Assembly (NCBI GenBank): GCA_046328035.1
Contig: JAXLXI010000006.1
Span: 186,001-250,000 of the forward strand
Reading direction: 5' to 3'
Origin: JBGASG01 sp046328035
Lineage (GTDB): Bacteria; Cyanobacteriota; Vampirovibrionia; Obscuribacterales; Obscuribacteraceae
DNA: 64,000 bases
In this document: in pieces, positions 1 through 8,041 of the stretch
How positions within the stretch are numbered: the stretch's first letter is position 1
Layout of the letters: every line of letters begins with the position of its first letter
The notes under the pieces: generated by a model
The model's input: the letters and a program-made list of their open reading frames with translations, nothing else
Told to the model about the DNA's origin: nothing
Databases searched by the model: none
Made by a program: the position numbers and the translations under genes

Positions 1-784
1 GCGCGTCCTGACATTCCAAAGACTCCATTGCCACGTCATAGGCGGGCCTGTCTTCGAGGTGGCAACGAACCTCTTGTTTGTTCTTGATGACGCGTGCCGG
101 CGCTCCGGCCACCACCATGTTTGGTGGTACTTCGTGAGTCACCACCGAAGCTCCCGCTAAAACTGCTCCCTGTCCGACTCGCACGCGCGGCAAAATCAGA
201 ACTTTGGCTCCGACGGTAACGTTGCGTTCCAGATAAGGACCTTCGCGGCCTTTCTGGCAGGGCGGGTGCAGACTGTCTACGGTGCAGGACATCGGATAGA
301 AGTGAACGTTCTCTTCGCAGGTTGTGAATGTAGCGATGAATACATTATTGTGAAAGCGGCAGTTGTCTGCGATCTGGATGTGTCCATCCGATTGAGAGAG
401 TGTGCCGAAACTACAGTTGTTGCCGAAGCGGCTGCTCTCGCGGATGATAGCGCGGTGCCCGGTCTGGAAGTTGACGCCCATGCTGCAATCGGCGTAGATA
501 ATCGTGCCAGAGCGCACGGTGCTGTTGTCACCGATTGTGAGTGGCGGATTGACATAGTCGCTGTCGCGGAAGTTGGCGAGCCGTTCGCCCAGAATGCACT
601 GAGCGCCGACGAAACAATTCTTGCCCAGCTTGACGTTTTCGTAGAGGACGGCACCGGGTTCGACTATCGAATCATCACCGATTTCCACGCCATCCATAAT
701 GATCGCATCAGAGGCAATCTTGACGTTGTTACCGATGCGCGCCGAGGGCGAGACATTATTACTGTTGGTCAATCGCGCAGTCAC
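1..784 (-). CDS. Hexapeptide-repeat (left-handed beta-helix) acyltransferase, 3' end outside window
   Basis: Translating the minus strand from a GTG at 784 gives 261 open codons running off the window start. The product has many imperfect hexapeptide turns of the type I-G-x-N-V-x, for example SARIGNNVKI, then VEIGDDSIVEPGAVL and LTIGDNSTV. It ends in the visible part with VLAGASVVTHEVPPNMVVAGAPARVI, shortened here to its recognisable core VVAGAPARVI, which is typical of sugar O- or N-acyltransferases. The GTG directly follows the TAA of the upstream aminotransferase, so the two are probably translated as an operon. By analogy with aminotransferase/acyltransferase pairs such as WbpE/WbpD, it may acylate an amino group installed on a nucleotide sugar. 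The substrate cannot be read from the sequence. Confidence 0.8.
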   Translation of the reverse strand, partial: MTARLTNSNNVSPSARIGNNVKIASDAIIMDGVEIGDDSIVEPGAVLYENVKLGKNCFVGAQCILGERLANFRDSDYVNPPLTIGDNSTVRSGTIIYADCSMGVNFQTGHRAIIRESSRFGNNCSFGTLSQSDGHIQIADNCRFHNNVFIATFTTCEENVHFYPMSCTVDSLHPPCQKGREGPYLERNVTVGAKVLILPRVRVGQGAVLAGASVVTHEVPPNMVVAGAPARVIKNKQEVRCHLEDRPAYDVAMESLECQDA

Positions 785-2005
785 TTACTTTTCCTTTGCA
801 GATTTCTTGGAAGTCACTGCCGACACCGGGACCAGTGAAGGCACTTCCGAAGTCAATGCTTCCGTCAGGGCGTGAACGACTGTCTGCACTTCGTTCTGGG
901 TGATTTCCGGATACATGGGCAGCGAAAGGACTTCTTTAGCCAGCTGTTCCGAAATCGGGAAATCGCCAGTCTTGTAGTCTGCAGACCGGAAGGCTTCCTG
1001 TTGGTGCAACGGCACCGGGTAATAAATCATGTTGCCGATACCGCGCTCTGTCAGTTGACGTGCCACCACGTCGCGCAGGAGTTCTGCTCCCGGGTTGTTG
1101 GGGTTATTGATCAAACGTATGGTGAACTGGTGCCAGACATGTGTGGAGTGCGGCATGACGGTCGGCGCCACCACGGACGGGCAGTGTTTCAAAAGGCGCA
1201 GATAGAGATTGGCTGCATCATTGCGTTTGAGGTTCCAGTCGGCGAGGTGTTCCACCTTGGCCATGAGCACGGCTGCTTGTACTTCGTCCAGGCGGCTGTT
1301 GACGCCCAGTTCGTCGTGGTAGTAGCGCTTGTGCGAACCGTGCGCGCGCAGGCGCCGCAATCTCTCGGCAATGGCGTCGTTGCTGGTGACTACCATGCCG
1401 GCATCACCGGCGGCACCAAGATTTTTGGTTGGATAGAAACTGATGCATGCCAGGTCGCCGAACGAGCCCGTCGGACGTCCCCGGTAAGTGGCGCCGATGG
1501 CCTGCGCGTTGTCTTCGATGACGCGCAGGTTGTGTTTGCGCGCTATGTGCATGATCGGACCCATGTCGGCCGGTTGTCCATACAGGTGCACCGGGATGAT
1601 GGCCGCGGTGCGGTCGGTGACGGCGGCTTCCAGTTTGGCGGGGTCCATGTTGAAAGTGATCGGGTCGACGTCGACGAAGACGACTTTGGCGCCGCGCAGA
1701 GCAATCGCTTCCGCCGTGGCGGCGAAGGTGAAAGCGGGAGTGATGACCTCGTCGTCTGGTCCGATATTCAGTGCCCAGAGAGCCAGGATGAGGGCGTCTG
1801 TCCCGTTGGCGACGGCGACACCGTGCCTGGTGCCGCAGATATCGGCTACCGAGGTCTCCAGCCTGTTGACCCAGTCCCCGAGTATGTAGTTACCGCTGCG
1901 CAACACGCTGAGAACGTTTTTCTCCAGCTGATCACCAATTTGCTTGTACTGACGTTTGAGATCCAGCAGTGGCACTTGCTTTCGGGTCACGGTTTGCGTC
2001 TCCAT
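785..2005 (-). CDS. DegT/DnrJ/EryC1/StrS-family PLP-dependent sugar aminotransferase
   Basis: The 406-aa product has the usual length and motifs of the sugar aminotransferase family. These include VPLLDLKRQYKQI at the start, NGTDALILAL, the PLP region IEDNAQAIGATYRGRPTG, and the lysine-bearing FYPTKNLGAAGDAG, where the lysine should form the Schiff base. GVNSRLDEVQAAVL is the typical substrate-loop segment. Family members add an amino group to a keto-sugar nucleotide used for surface polysaccharide or lipid A-type sugars. I chose the ATG at 2005 because the domain begins right after it. A longer reading from a TTG at 2068 adds an atypical, basic N-terminus. The next gene (acyltransferase) starts immediately after the stop. 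Confidence 0.9.
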   Translation of the reverse strand: METQTVTRKQVPLLDLKRQYKQIGDQLEKNVLSVLRSGNYILGDWVNRLETSVADICGTRHGVAVANGTDALILALWALNIGPDDEVITPAFTFAATAEAIALRGAKVVFVDVDPITFNMDPAKLEAAVTDRTAAIIPVHLYGQPADMGPIMHIARKHNLRVIEDNAQAIGATYRGRPTGSFGDLACISFYPTKNLGAAGDAGMVVTSNDAIAERLRRLRAHGSHKRYYHDELGVNSRLDEVQAAVLMAKVEHLADWNLKRNDAANLYLRLLKHCPSVVAPTVMPHSTHVWHQFTIRLINNPNNPGAELLRDVVARQLTERGIGNMIYYPVPLHQQEAFRSADYKTGDFPISEQLAKEVLSLPMYPEITQNEVQTVVHALTEALTSEVPSLVPVSAVTSKKSAKEK

Positions 2006-2253
2006 CCTTGACATGTGCGAAAAATTCGCATGACAAGGAAGTCTACGCCCGCCGCAGCTGCTCTCCAAGGCTGCAAATATAAGGTTGCCCCCGCGGACAC
2101 CCGGATGAAAAGCCTTTCGAGGCGGGCAAAACGCCGTGCAGGAAGTCTGGCGGGCACTTACCGCTTGAGATGAGAAACCGGCACGACTCTGTTAGCGTCG
2201 ATTAATTTATTGCGAGTGTATATACCGTGCGGGCGGGCGGCGGTCAGGCAAGG
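2006..2253. other. Intergenic region upstream of the sugar aminotransferase
   Basis: This stretch lies upstream of the minus-strand aminotransferase and downstream of the minus-strand ribbon-helix-helix gene. Apart from the terminator at its right-hand side, I see no coding potential and no strong promoter. It probably carries the promoter of the aminotransferase operon. Confidence 0.4.
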
Positions 2254-2286
2254 CAAAAACGGGACCCTTTCGGGTCCCGTTTTTTT
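2254..2286 (-). terminator. Rho-independent terminator downstream of the RHH gene
   Basis: The inverted repeat GGGACCC-tttc-GGGTCCC (2261-2278) is flanked by an A-run on the left and a T-run on the right. The hairpin plus U-tract therefore works in both directions. On the minus strand it sits about 30 bases after the stop of the ribbon-helix-helix gene. Confidence 0.85.
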
Positions 2287-2312
2287 GCGAGTTGCAAACT
2301 AAGTCTAATAGC

Positions 2313-2606
2313 TTACTTTCTGCCCTTGGCCGCGACTTCGCGAGAAAGTGCGTTGGTTACGAACAGGTTCAAGCTGACGCCTTCGCGCTCGGCTCTGTCA
2401 ACCAATGCTTGGTGCAGAGAACGGGGCAGGCGGACGGTGAATTTGCCGCTGAATGTTTCGAAGCTGCCACCGCTGGCGCGGGGGGTAGTTTTCGCAGCAG
2501 CGCGGGTGCTCGAGGACTTGCGAGCAGCGGCTTTCTTGGCCGGAGCTTTTTTCGCTGGTTTGGCCGCCGGCTTCGCTTTAGCCTTAGCAGCTTTCTTCAT
2601 TGCCAT
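2313..2606 (-). CDS. Ribbon-helix-helix protein with lysine/alanine-rich N-terminal tail
   Basis: This 97-aa protein has two parts. Residues 1-45 are a low-complexity basic tail of repeated AKAKPAAKPAKK-type units, reminiscent of histone H1-like bacterial tails. Residues 50-95 contain GKFTVRLPRSLHQALVDRAE followed by GVSLNLFVTNALSREVA, the strand-helix-helix pattern of Arc/HicB-type RHH DNA-binding domains. An ATG at 2606 is preceded by a strong AAAGGAGAG site. No HicA-like toxin lies next to it, so it is more likely a free-standing regulator or nucleoid-associated protein than an antitoxin. The gene is monocistronic, with its own terminator. The role is inferred from the domain only. Confidence 0.8.
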   Translation of the reverse strand: MAMKKAAKAKAKPAAKPAKKAPAKKAAARKSSSTRAAAKTTPRASGGSFETFSGKFTVRLPRSLHQALVDRAEREGVSLNLFVTNALSREVAAKGRK

Positions 2607-2969
2607 GTTTCTCTCCTTTGTGTGAACCGTCGATTGAGTCTGTTTTGAGTTCGTCGTGGTAGTTTCTTCTCAGTGTTCTGAATTCTTTGCAGTTTTCAGA
2701 ACAAGGCGACGAACCGCCAGGACTCAAGAATGTGGTCCTCTCGGGTTCGGTTTTATGATCTGCCACCTAACACCACTGTAAGTGGCATAATCATTCTATC
2801 AAAGCTTATACCCCGGAGATCTCTTGGATATACATTGCCAAAAAAAATCTGCTCGCAATGCGGATTTCCCGGAAATGCGCCCCACCGCTGGTGCGCACCG
2901 CGTTTAATGGCTGGTATCACCCTTGGTTATGCAAAAGTTTAATCTGGAAAATCGCTGAGAAGGCGGCTG
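2607..2969. other. Divergent intergenic region between the RHH gene and a GT9 gene
   Basis: These 363 bases separate the minus-strand RHH gene from the plus-strand glycosyltransferase. The region holds a candidate promoter and a small palindrome, listed separately. A 70-codon open frame on the plus strand (2730-2942) has no protein-like composition, and I do not consider it a gene. Confidence 0.4.
2773..2802 (-). promoter_or_regulatory. Candidate promoter with palindromic operator for the RHH gene
   Basis: On the minus strand TTGATA (complement of 2797-2802) is separated by 16 bases from TACAGT (complement of 2775-2780), a reasonable -35/-10 pair. The -10 lies inside the palindrome CCACT-nnn-AGTGG (2773-2785). 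RHH proteins often bind short palindromes over their own promoter, so autoregulation is a plausible inference. No evidence exists beyond the sequence pattern. Confidence 0.35.
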
Positions 2970-4091
2970 GTGGACATTCTGCTTATCAGACTTAGCGCCC
3001 TCGGAGACGTTGTTCACGGTCTCCCGGTAGCGGCGTTTCTGAAGGAAACCATCCCCGGTGCCCGCATCACCTGGCTGGTGGAACCGCCGGCGGCACCGCT
3101 CGTTTTAAACAATCCGGCCGTCGATCAGGTGATCGTCTTTCCCAAGAAAAAGTGGCAGTCCGGGCTCGCTAATCCGACCCTCTGGTATGAAACCGCCTCT
3201 GGTGTCGCCGGTTTTCATAAGACCCTCCAGCAGTCAGGGTTTACGGCTGCGCTCGACTTGCAGGGATTATTGAAAAGCGCCCTATTAGCGGTGGCATCCG
3301 GCGCACCGCGGCGTTTCGGGTTTCGTGGCACCAGGGAAGGTGCGGATCGGCTGCTCACGGATGCCATCGACGTTGGTGACTATTTTGGTTATGGACAACA
3401 TGTCATTAGCCTCAATCTAAAACTGGCACACCAGATGTGCCACCGCCTGGGGTATGCACCAGAGAAGCCACCAGAGCTCGGAAGCCAGCACCCAGCGGCA
3501 TTTCCGCTTCCGCCCCCGCCGCAAGAAAGCTTAGACCGCGTTGAGAATTGGCTGGCGTCGGTGCTTCCCAATGCACCGCTTGCGGTGCTTATTCCCGGCA
3601 CCACCTGGAATACTAAAATCTGGCCTCAGGAAAGGTGGGCGGAGCTGGCGATTAAACTTGCCACCGAGGACGGTTACAGGCTGGCTGTCATCGGCGGACC
3701 GTCCGAAAGCCTCACCAATGCCTACATCGAGAGCGAGTTCGCTAAGCGCGCCACCGCTGGCGGCTTCATTAATCTGACCGAAATGACCTCGTTACTGGAC
3801 CTGATCGCTCTGTTCAAGCGGACCAATCTGGTTGTTGGTGCCGACACTGGACCTATGCACCTGGCCACTGCCCTAAATGGACCGCCAGTCGTGGGGGTCT
3901 ACGGCTCCACACCGATAGGACGCAACGGTCCGTTTGGTCCCCACACACGCGCCGTGGCGCTCGACCTGGAGTGCCAGCCGTGCCACCAGAAACGCTGCCC
4001 GCTGGGCACCATAGCCTGCTTGCAGGACCTGCCAGCTGAACGGGTGCACGCGGAGATTAAAAGTCACTTGAACGGCGCCCGGACGGTCTAG
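2970..4091 (+). CDS. GT9-family glycosyltransferase (heptosyltransferase-like)
   Basis: The 373-aa product starts with DILLIRLSALGDVVHGLPVA, the N-terminal signature of the WaaC/WaaF (heptosyltransferase) family. Later it has VLIPGTTWNTKIWPQERWAE and the nucleotide-sugar-binding segment VVGADTGPMHLATALNGPPV. A C-terminal cysteine cluster (CQPCHQKRCPLG) is also seen in some members. Such enzymes add sugars to lipid A-core or other envelope glycans at the inner face of the cytoplasmic membrane. The start is a GTG with AAGG about seven bases upstream. The 3' end overlaps the convergent small gene by four bases. The exact donor sugar is unknown. A second GT9 gene lies at 14778-15836. Confidence 0.88.
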   Translation: MDILLIRLSALGDVVHGLPVAAFLKETIPGARITWLVEPPAAPLVLNNPAVDQVIVFPKKKWQSGLANPTLWYETASGVAGFHKTLQQSGFTAALDLQGLLKSALLAVASGAPRRFGFRGTREGADRLLTDAIDVGDYFGYGQHVISLNLKLAHQMCHRLGYAPEKPPELGSQHPAAFPLPPPPQESLDRVENWLASVLPNAPLAVLIPGTTWNTKIWPQERWAELAIKLATEDGYRLAVIGGPSESLTNAYIESEFAKRATAGGFINLTEMTSLLDLIALFKRTNLVVGADTGPMHLATALNGPPVVGVYGSTPIGRNGPFGPHTRAVALDLECQPCHQKRCPLGTIACLQDLPAERVHAEIKSHLNGARTV

Positions 4092-4459
4092 AGCGACAGC
4101 GCCAGAAACTGCTGGTACACGCGGTTGTCCATGATGGCGAGAAACTTGCGGCCGTCCTTTAACTCGCAAAGCAGGCAGATCTCTTTTTTGTGCCCGGCAG
4201 CGATGAAGCCGGCCATCGCCCCCAGCGGTCCAAACAGCGAACCGGCCAGGGTCATGCCCACGGTCTTAGGCAGATCCTTCATGGATTGCTCCGTTTGCAC
4301 TTTCAGATCTTTGATGTTCGACTGCAAGACGACAGTGGTGAAGGGATTGAGCATGATGGAGTCCCCGGCAAAATCCCAGGCGCCTGCCTCCAGGTCGCCG
4401 CCGATGACTTTAACCTTCTTCCAGTCAAGCTGCTTCTCGATCTTGCGGAAAACATCCAT
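4088..4459 (-). CDS. Conserved-looking hypothetical protein with glycine-rich hydrophobic segment
   Basis: I do not recognise this 123-aa protein. It has a soluble N-terminus starting MDVFRKIEKQLDWKKVKVI, then around residues 68-88 a Gly/Ala-rich hydrophobic stretch (MTLAGSLFGPLGAMAGFIAA) resembling a glycine-zipper membrane segment. A short beta-rich end contains LCELKDGRKFLAIMD. The ATG at 4459 is preceded by an AGAGAGG site. A perfect 16-bp palindrome lies about 20 bases further upstream. The gene is convergent with the GT9 gene, overlapping it by four bases, and lies downstream of ndk on the same strand. Confidence 0.7.
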   Translation of the reverse strand: MDVFRKIEKQLDWKKVKVIGGDLEAGAWDFAGDSIMLNPFTTVVLQSNIKDLKVQTEQSMKDLPKTVGMTLAGSLFGPLGAMAGFIAAGHKKEICLLCELKDGRKFLAIMDNRVYQQFLALSL

Positions 4460-4477
4460 GGACCAGACCTCTCTTTA

Positions 4478-4493
4478 ATCCTATATATAGGAT
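4478..4493. repeat. Perfect 16-bp palindrome upstream of the 123-aa gene
   Basis: ATCCTATATATAGGAT is a perfect inverted repeat. It sits between the ndk stop and the ribosome-binding site of the next minus-strand gene. Its TATATA core could serve as a -10 element or an operator. Confidence 0.5.
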
Positions 4494-4507
4494 ATCGAAG
4501 TCAGGTC

Positions 4508-4969
4508 CTATTCGCTGATCCATTTATCGGTGGAGCGTTCCCAACCCGACGAGATTTCGTTGTCTTTGAAGAAAATCCCGACTTCGCGCTTTGCCGACTC
4601 AGGACCGTCCGATCCGTGCACCAGATTGCGCCCGATCTCGACGGCCAGATCTCCACGGATGGTTCCTGGTGCTGCATTTGCCGGATTGGTGGCGCCGATG
4701 ACGTTGCGTCCCAACGTCACTGCATCCTTTCCTTCCAGCACCATAGCCACAATCGGCCCGGAGATGATGTAGTTGACCAGCCCTTCGTAGAATGGTTTGC
4801 CTTTGTGCTCGCCGTAGTGCGTCTCTGCCAGTTCTTTTGGCACCGTCATGAACTTCATGGCTACGACTTTCAAGCCGCGACGTTCGAACCGCGAAACTAT
4901 TTCGCCAATCAATCCGCGTTGTACGCCGTCCGGCTTAATCGCTACGAAAGTTCTCTGCAGTTCTGCCAC
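4508..4969 (-). CDS. ndk: Nucleoside diphosphate kinase
   Basis: The 153-aa product matches the full length of Ndk. It shows RTFVAIKPDGVQRGLIGEI at the N-terminus, the nucleotide-binding region with GATNPANAAPGTIRGD, and the active-site segment NLVHGSDGPESA, whose histidine (residue 118) is the phosphorylated residue in the family. The enzyme transfers phosphate from ATP to other (d)NDPs to balance nucleotide pools. Translation starts at a GTG with an AGGAGA site eight bases upstream. Confidence 0.97.
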   Translation of the reverse strand: MAELQRTFVAIKPDGVQRGLIGEIVSRFERRGLKVVAMKFMTVPKELAETHYGEHKGKPFYEGLVNYIISGPIVAMVLEGKDAVTLGRNVIGATNPANAAPGTIRGDLAVEIGRNLVHGSDGPESAKREVGIFFKDNEISSGWERSTDKWISE

Positions 4970-5030
4970 GATGTTGTCTCCTGTCTTGAAAGCTGTCAGT
5001 AATTGGTTAGAGCGGGGTTGCGTAAGCTAA

Positions 5031-5049
5031 CACGCGCGCGCGTGCGTAC
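5031..5049. repeat. Alternating purine-pyrimidine tract (potential Z-DNA)
   Basis: CACGCGCGCGCGTGCGTAC is strictly alternating pyrimidine-purine for 19 bases. It lies in the short intergenic gap upstream of ndk and downstream of the helicase gene. Such tracts can adopt Z-DNA under negative supercoiling, but a function here is speculative. Confidence 0.45.
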
Positions 5050-5098
5050 TCAAGCAGTTGTAACTGCGCTCAATTGCCAAGAAGAGGGCTGGCAGTAG

Positions 5099-7744
5099 CT
5101 AGTCTATTTTTACTAGTTTGGCGAAACGTGGATCGAGAAGACGCTTGCCTGCTTCTGGAAACTCGACGTTGTAGAGTTCTTTCTCGTTTTCACCGATCAC
5201 CTGTGACACCACGCCTGCACCAAATTTGGCGTGCATGACTTTGTCGCCGACTTTCAGCCGCTCATAGTTGGACTGGGGAGAAATCGGCCGGTTTGGGTCT
5301 TCCGGGACCGCTCCCGCTCCGGATCGCGAGAGGACTCGCGGTTTGGCGGGCGCCTTCTTGACCGGTTGTTCAAACTCTTTGGGAGCGCTGTATCTATTGC
5401 TGTAACCGCTGTTGCTGCTGCTGTTGCCGCTGCCGCGATAGCTGTTGCCGCCGCCATAGCTGTTGGAACGGTTGCCGCCATAGCTGTTGCCGCCGCCGTA
5501 GGTATTGCCGTAGCCGCTGCCGCTGCTGCCGTAGCCGCTACCGCCGCCGCTACCGCCGCCGCTGCCGTAGCCACCGCCTCCATATCCGCCGCCATAACTA
5601 CCGCCGCCGCCATAGCGGCTGCGTTCGCTGGCACCACCTGTGGTGTCGTAACTGGCTGCCGGATCGGCGGTATAGCCGGTCATGCATTCGGTGGCTATTT
5701 CGCCGAGGAAGCGGCTGGGGATGGTGTAGTTAGTGCCGCTGAAGTTGCCGCTGAAGGTGTTGCGTTTGCGCGCGTATGTTATGTACAGCCGGTCTTCCGC
5801 TCTGGTGATGCCCACGTACATGAGGCGTCTTTCCTCTTCCATGGAGGAAGGCGAGTTGAGTGAACGCACATGCGGAAAGAGCCCTTCCTCGAGTCCCATC
5901 AAAAACACGGTGGGAAACTCCAGCCCCTTGGCGGAGTGCAGGGTCATCAGCTTCACTGTGTCTTGATTCTCTTTGAGAGAATCAAGATCGCTGACCAGCG
6001 AAATGCGTGTCAGGAATCCTTCTAGATCGGCATTGTCGGCCAGGTTTTCGAACTCGCGTGCGACGTTGACGAATTCGCGCAAGTTCTCAATGCGACTCAG
6101 CACCAGCTCGTCGCGCGAAGAAGCGGCTTCCTCGGCAATTTTGTCCATGTAGCCTGATTCTTTGAGAACCATCTCCACCAGTTGCGAGATCGGCATGGCA
6201 CCGGACATGGTGCGCCAGCGATCGACGCTGACGGCGAAATCTTGCAGCGCCTTGCCTTGCTTGGCGGGGATGCCGGCGATGCGCGGCGCGTTGTGAGCCG
6301 CATTGACCATCGTCCAGCGTTCTGTATCGGCAAATTCCTCCAGGCGATCGAGAGTTGTCTTCCCGAGTCCGCGGCGCGGATTGTTGACGATTCTGTTGAA
6401 TGCCTGACCATCCGCTGCGTTATAGACAAGACGCAAATACGCCATGATGTCTTTGATTTCGGCGCGGTCGTAAAATCGCGTGCCTCCCACCATGGTGTAG
6501 GGGATATTGCTGCGCACCAGGACTTCTTCAATCGCCCGGCTCTGGGCGTTGGTTCGGTAGAGCAAGACGCAACCGGAGAGTTTGAGATCCCGGGCTTTCA
6601 GGCGTTTGAGTTCGTCGACCACAAAGTGCGCTTCGTCGATTTCGTCGATGGCCGGATAGCAGCGCACCTTGCCGCCCTGCTGACGGTTGCAGCGCAAGAC
6701 TTTGTCGATGCGCTCATCATTGTTTTTGATGACGCTGTTGGCGGCGTCCAGAATGGTCGAAGTGGAGCGATAGTTCTCTTCCAGCTTGATCAATTGCGCG
6801 TTGGCAAAGTCTGTCTGGAAGCCGAGAATAATGCGAAAGTCCGCCTTGCGCCATGAATAAATAGATTGGTCGACATCGCCGACCACCATCAGTGTGCGAT
6901 TCTGCCAGAGCGCCTGTAATTCCTCGGGCGTTTTAGCCTCGCTGTTGTCCGGAGCCAAGAGTCTGACCAATTGATATTGCGACTGGTTGGTGTCCTGGAA
7001 TTCATCTACTAACAGATGCCGGAACCAGTTTTGATGGCGTTCGCGGACCTCCTGGTTCTGCTTGAGCAATTCCGTATAAACAAGGATTAGATCATCGAAA
7101 TCAAGCGCGTTGTTTTTCGAGAGTTGCTCCTGATATGCAGTGAATATCTCCGCAATGCGTGTATCTCGATAGTCTTTTGCCCGCGCGGCAAATTTCTGCG
7201 CCGAGATGCCGTCGTTCTTCAAAGCAGATATTGATCGATACATCTCCTTGGGGGAGAAGACCTTCTCGTCCAAATTGAGCTTGGTGACCACGCCCTTGAT
7301 GACATTAGACGTGTCGGTCTCATCGTAGATGACGAAGTTGCTTTTCCAGGTCGTACCGCCTGGTCCGGTGTAGTGTTGGATATCTCTTCGCAGTAGTCGC
7401 GCACATATCGAGTGAAAGGTGCCGACGTTGATGCGCTTGGCGATATCGGCTCCCAGCAAGGCTTCCACGCGAGCTTTCATCTCGGCGGCAGCCTTGTTGG
7501 TGAAGGTGACCGCCAAGACGGATGCTGGTGATTGATTGAGTTGCGAGATGATGTAGCCGATGCGTCGCGTCAGCACCGTGGTCTTGCCGGAGCCGGCGCC
7601 GGCAATGATCAATGACGGTCCCCAGTTCTGGGTTACCGCCTGTTGTTGCTCGGCATTGAGCTTTGAGACCAGTTTTTCCGTATCGACCACGCGCGATTCC
7701 GCGAAACCTTCAGCACCGGGAGGCTGAGCTTGACCTGTTTGCAT
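5099..7744 (-). CDS. pcrA: UvrD/PcrA-type superfamily 1 DNA helicase with Gly/Tyr/Ser-rich insert
   Basis: All SF1A helicase motifs are present: NAEQQQAV (Q motif), GAGSGKT (Walker A), LLVDEFQDTN (Walker B), VVGDVDQSIYSWR (III), EENYRSTSTIL (IV), MTLHSAKGLEFPTVF (V) and RRLMYVGITRAEDRLY (VI). PcrA/UvrD unwinds DNA in nucleotide-excision and mismatch repair and removes RecA filaments. The 881-aa length exceeds a typical PcrA because residues about 702-785 are a low-complexity tract of GGGSYGGGYGGGGY-type repeats. This is followed by the usual C-terminal Tudor-like RNA-polymerase-binding module (VGDKVMHAKFGAGVV). I chose the ATG at 7744. A TTG at 7813 would add 23 unlikely residues. A TATAAT lies just three bases before this ATG, so the start remains uncertain. 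Confidence 0.94.
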   Translation of the reverse strand: MQTGQAQPPGAEGFAESRVVDTEKLVSKLNAEQQQAVTQNWGPSLIIAGAGSGKTTVLTRRIGYIISQLNQSPASVLAVTFTNKAAAEMKARVEALLGADIAKRINVGTFHSICARLLRRDIQHYTGPGGTTWKSNFVIYDETDTSNVIKGVVTKLNLDEKVFSPKEMYRSISALKNDGISAQKFAARAKDYRDTRIAEIFTAYQEQLSKNNALDFDDLILVYTELLKQNQEVRERHQNWFRHLLVDEFQDTNQSQYQLVRLLAPDNSEAKTPEELQALWQNRTLMVVGDVDQSIYSWRKADFRIILGFQTDFANAQLIKLEENYRSTSTILDAANSVIKNNDERIDKVLRCNRQQGGKVRCYPAIDEIDEAHFVVDELKRLKARDLKLSGCVLLYRTNAQSRAIEEVLVRSNIPYTMVGGTRFYDRAEIKDIMAYLRLVYNAADGQAFNRIVNNPRRGLGKTTLDRLEEFADTERWTMVNAAHNAPRIAGIPAKQGKALQDFAVSVDRWRTMSGAMPISQLVEMVLKESGYMDKIAEEAASSRDELVLSRIENLREFVNVAREFENLADNADLEGFLTRISLVSDLDSLKENQDTVKLMTLHSAKGLEFPTVFLMGLEEGLFPHVRSLNSPSSMEEERRLMYVGITRAEDRLYITYARKRNTFSGNFSGTNYTIPSRFLGEIATECMTGYTADPAASYDTTGGASERSRYGGGGSYGGGYGGGGYGSGGGSGGGSGYGSSGSGYGNTYGGGNSYGGNRSNSYGGGNSYRGSGNSSSNSGYSNRYSAPKEFEQPVKKAPAKPRVLSRSGAGAVPEDPNRPISPQSNYERLKVGDKVMHAKFGAGVVSQVIGENEKELYNVEFPEAGKRLLDPRFAKLVKID

Positions 7745-8041
7745 GTAATTATAGTTTCCAAGCGATGATACCACTTTCAACCGAACTACCGCACAGCAGT
7801 CAAACGCATACAAAACTCGGCTTGCTCGGCGTATTTTTTACGACTTGTAAACAGCCAAGCTGAAGGCTTCCTAACGGTGTTGTATGCGTTTACTGTAGAG
7901 GCGGTGAGAACGGCAGAATGATAGCAAAGGTCTTCCCCTGTATTCTTATGAGACCCTTTAACTTCTTGCCAATGGCCTGCAAGTGAAGTCCGCTGACGAA
8001 AGCAAGCGGTCTTGTATTAACCCCGGACAAACGGTGACTCG

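Noticed and set aside
2730..2942. 70-codon frame upstream of the GT9 gene
   Set aside because: No ribosome-binding site, mixed composition, and the region carries promoter-like elements instead.
5231..5863. Ala/Val-rich 210-codon frame on the plus strand
   Set aside because: It is the antisense reading of the Gly/Tyr/Ser-rich insert in the helicase gene; its AAAVAAA-type composition comes from GCC/GCT-rich codons.
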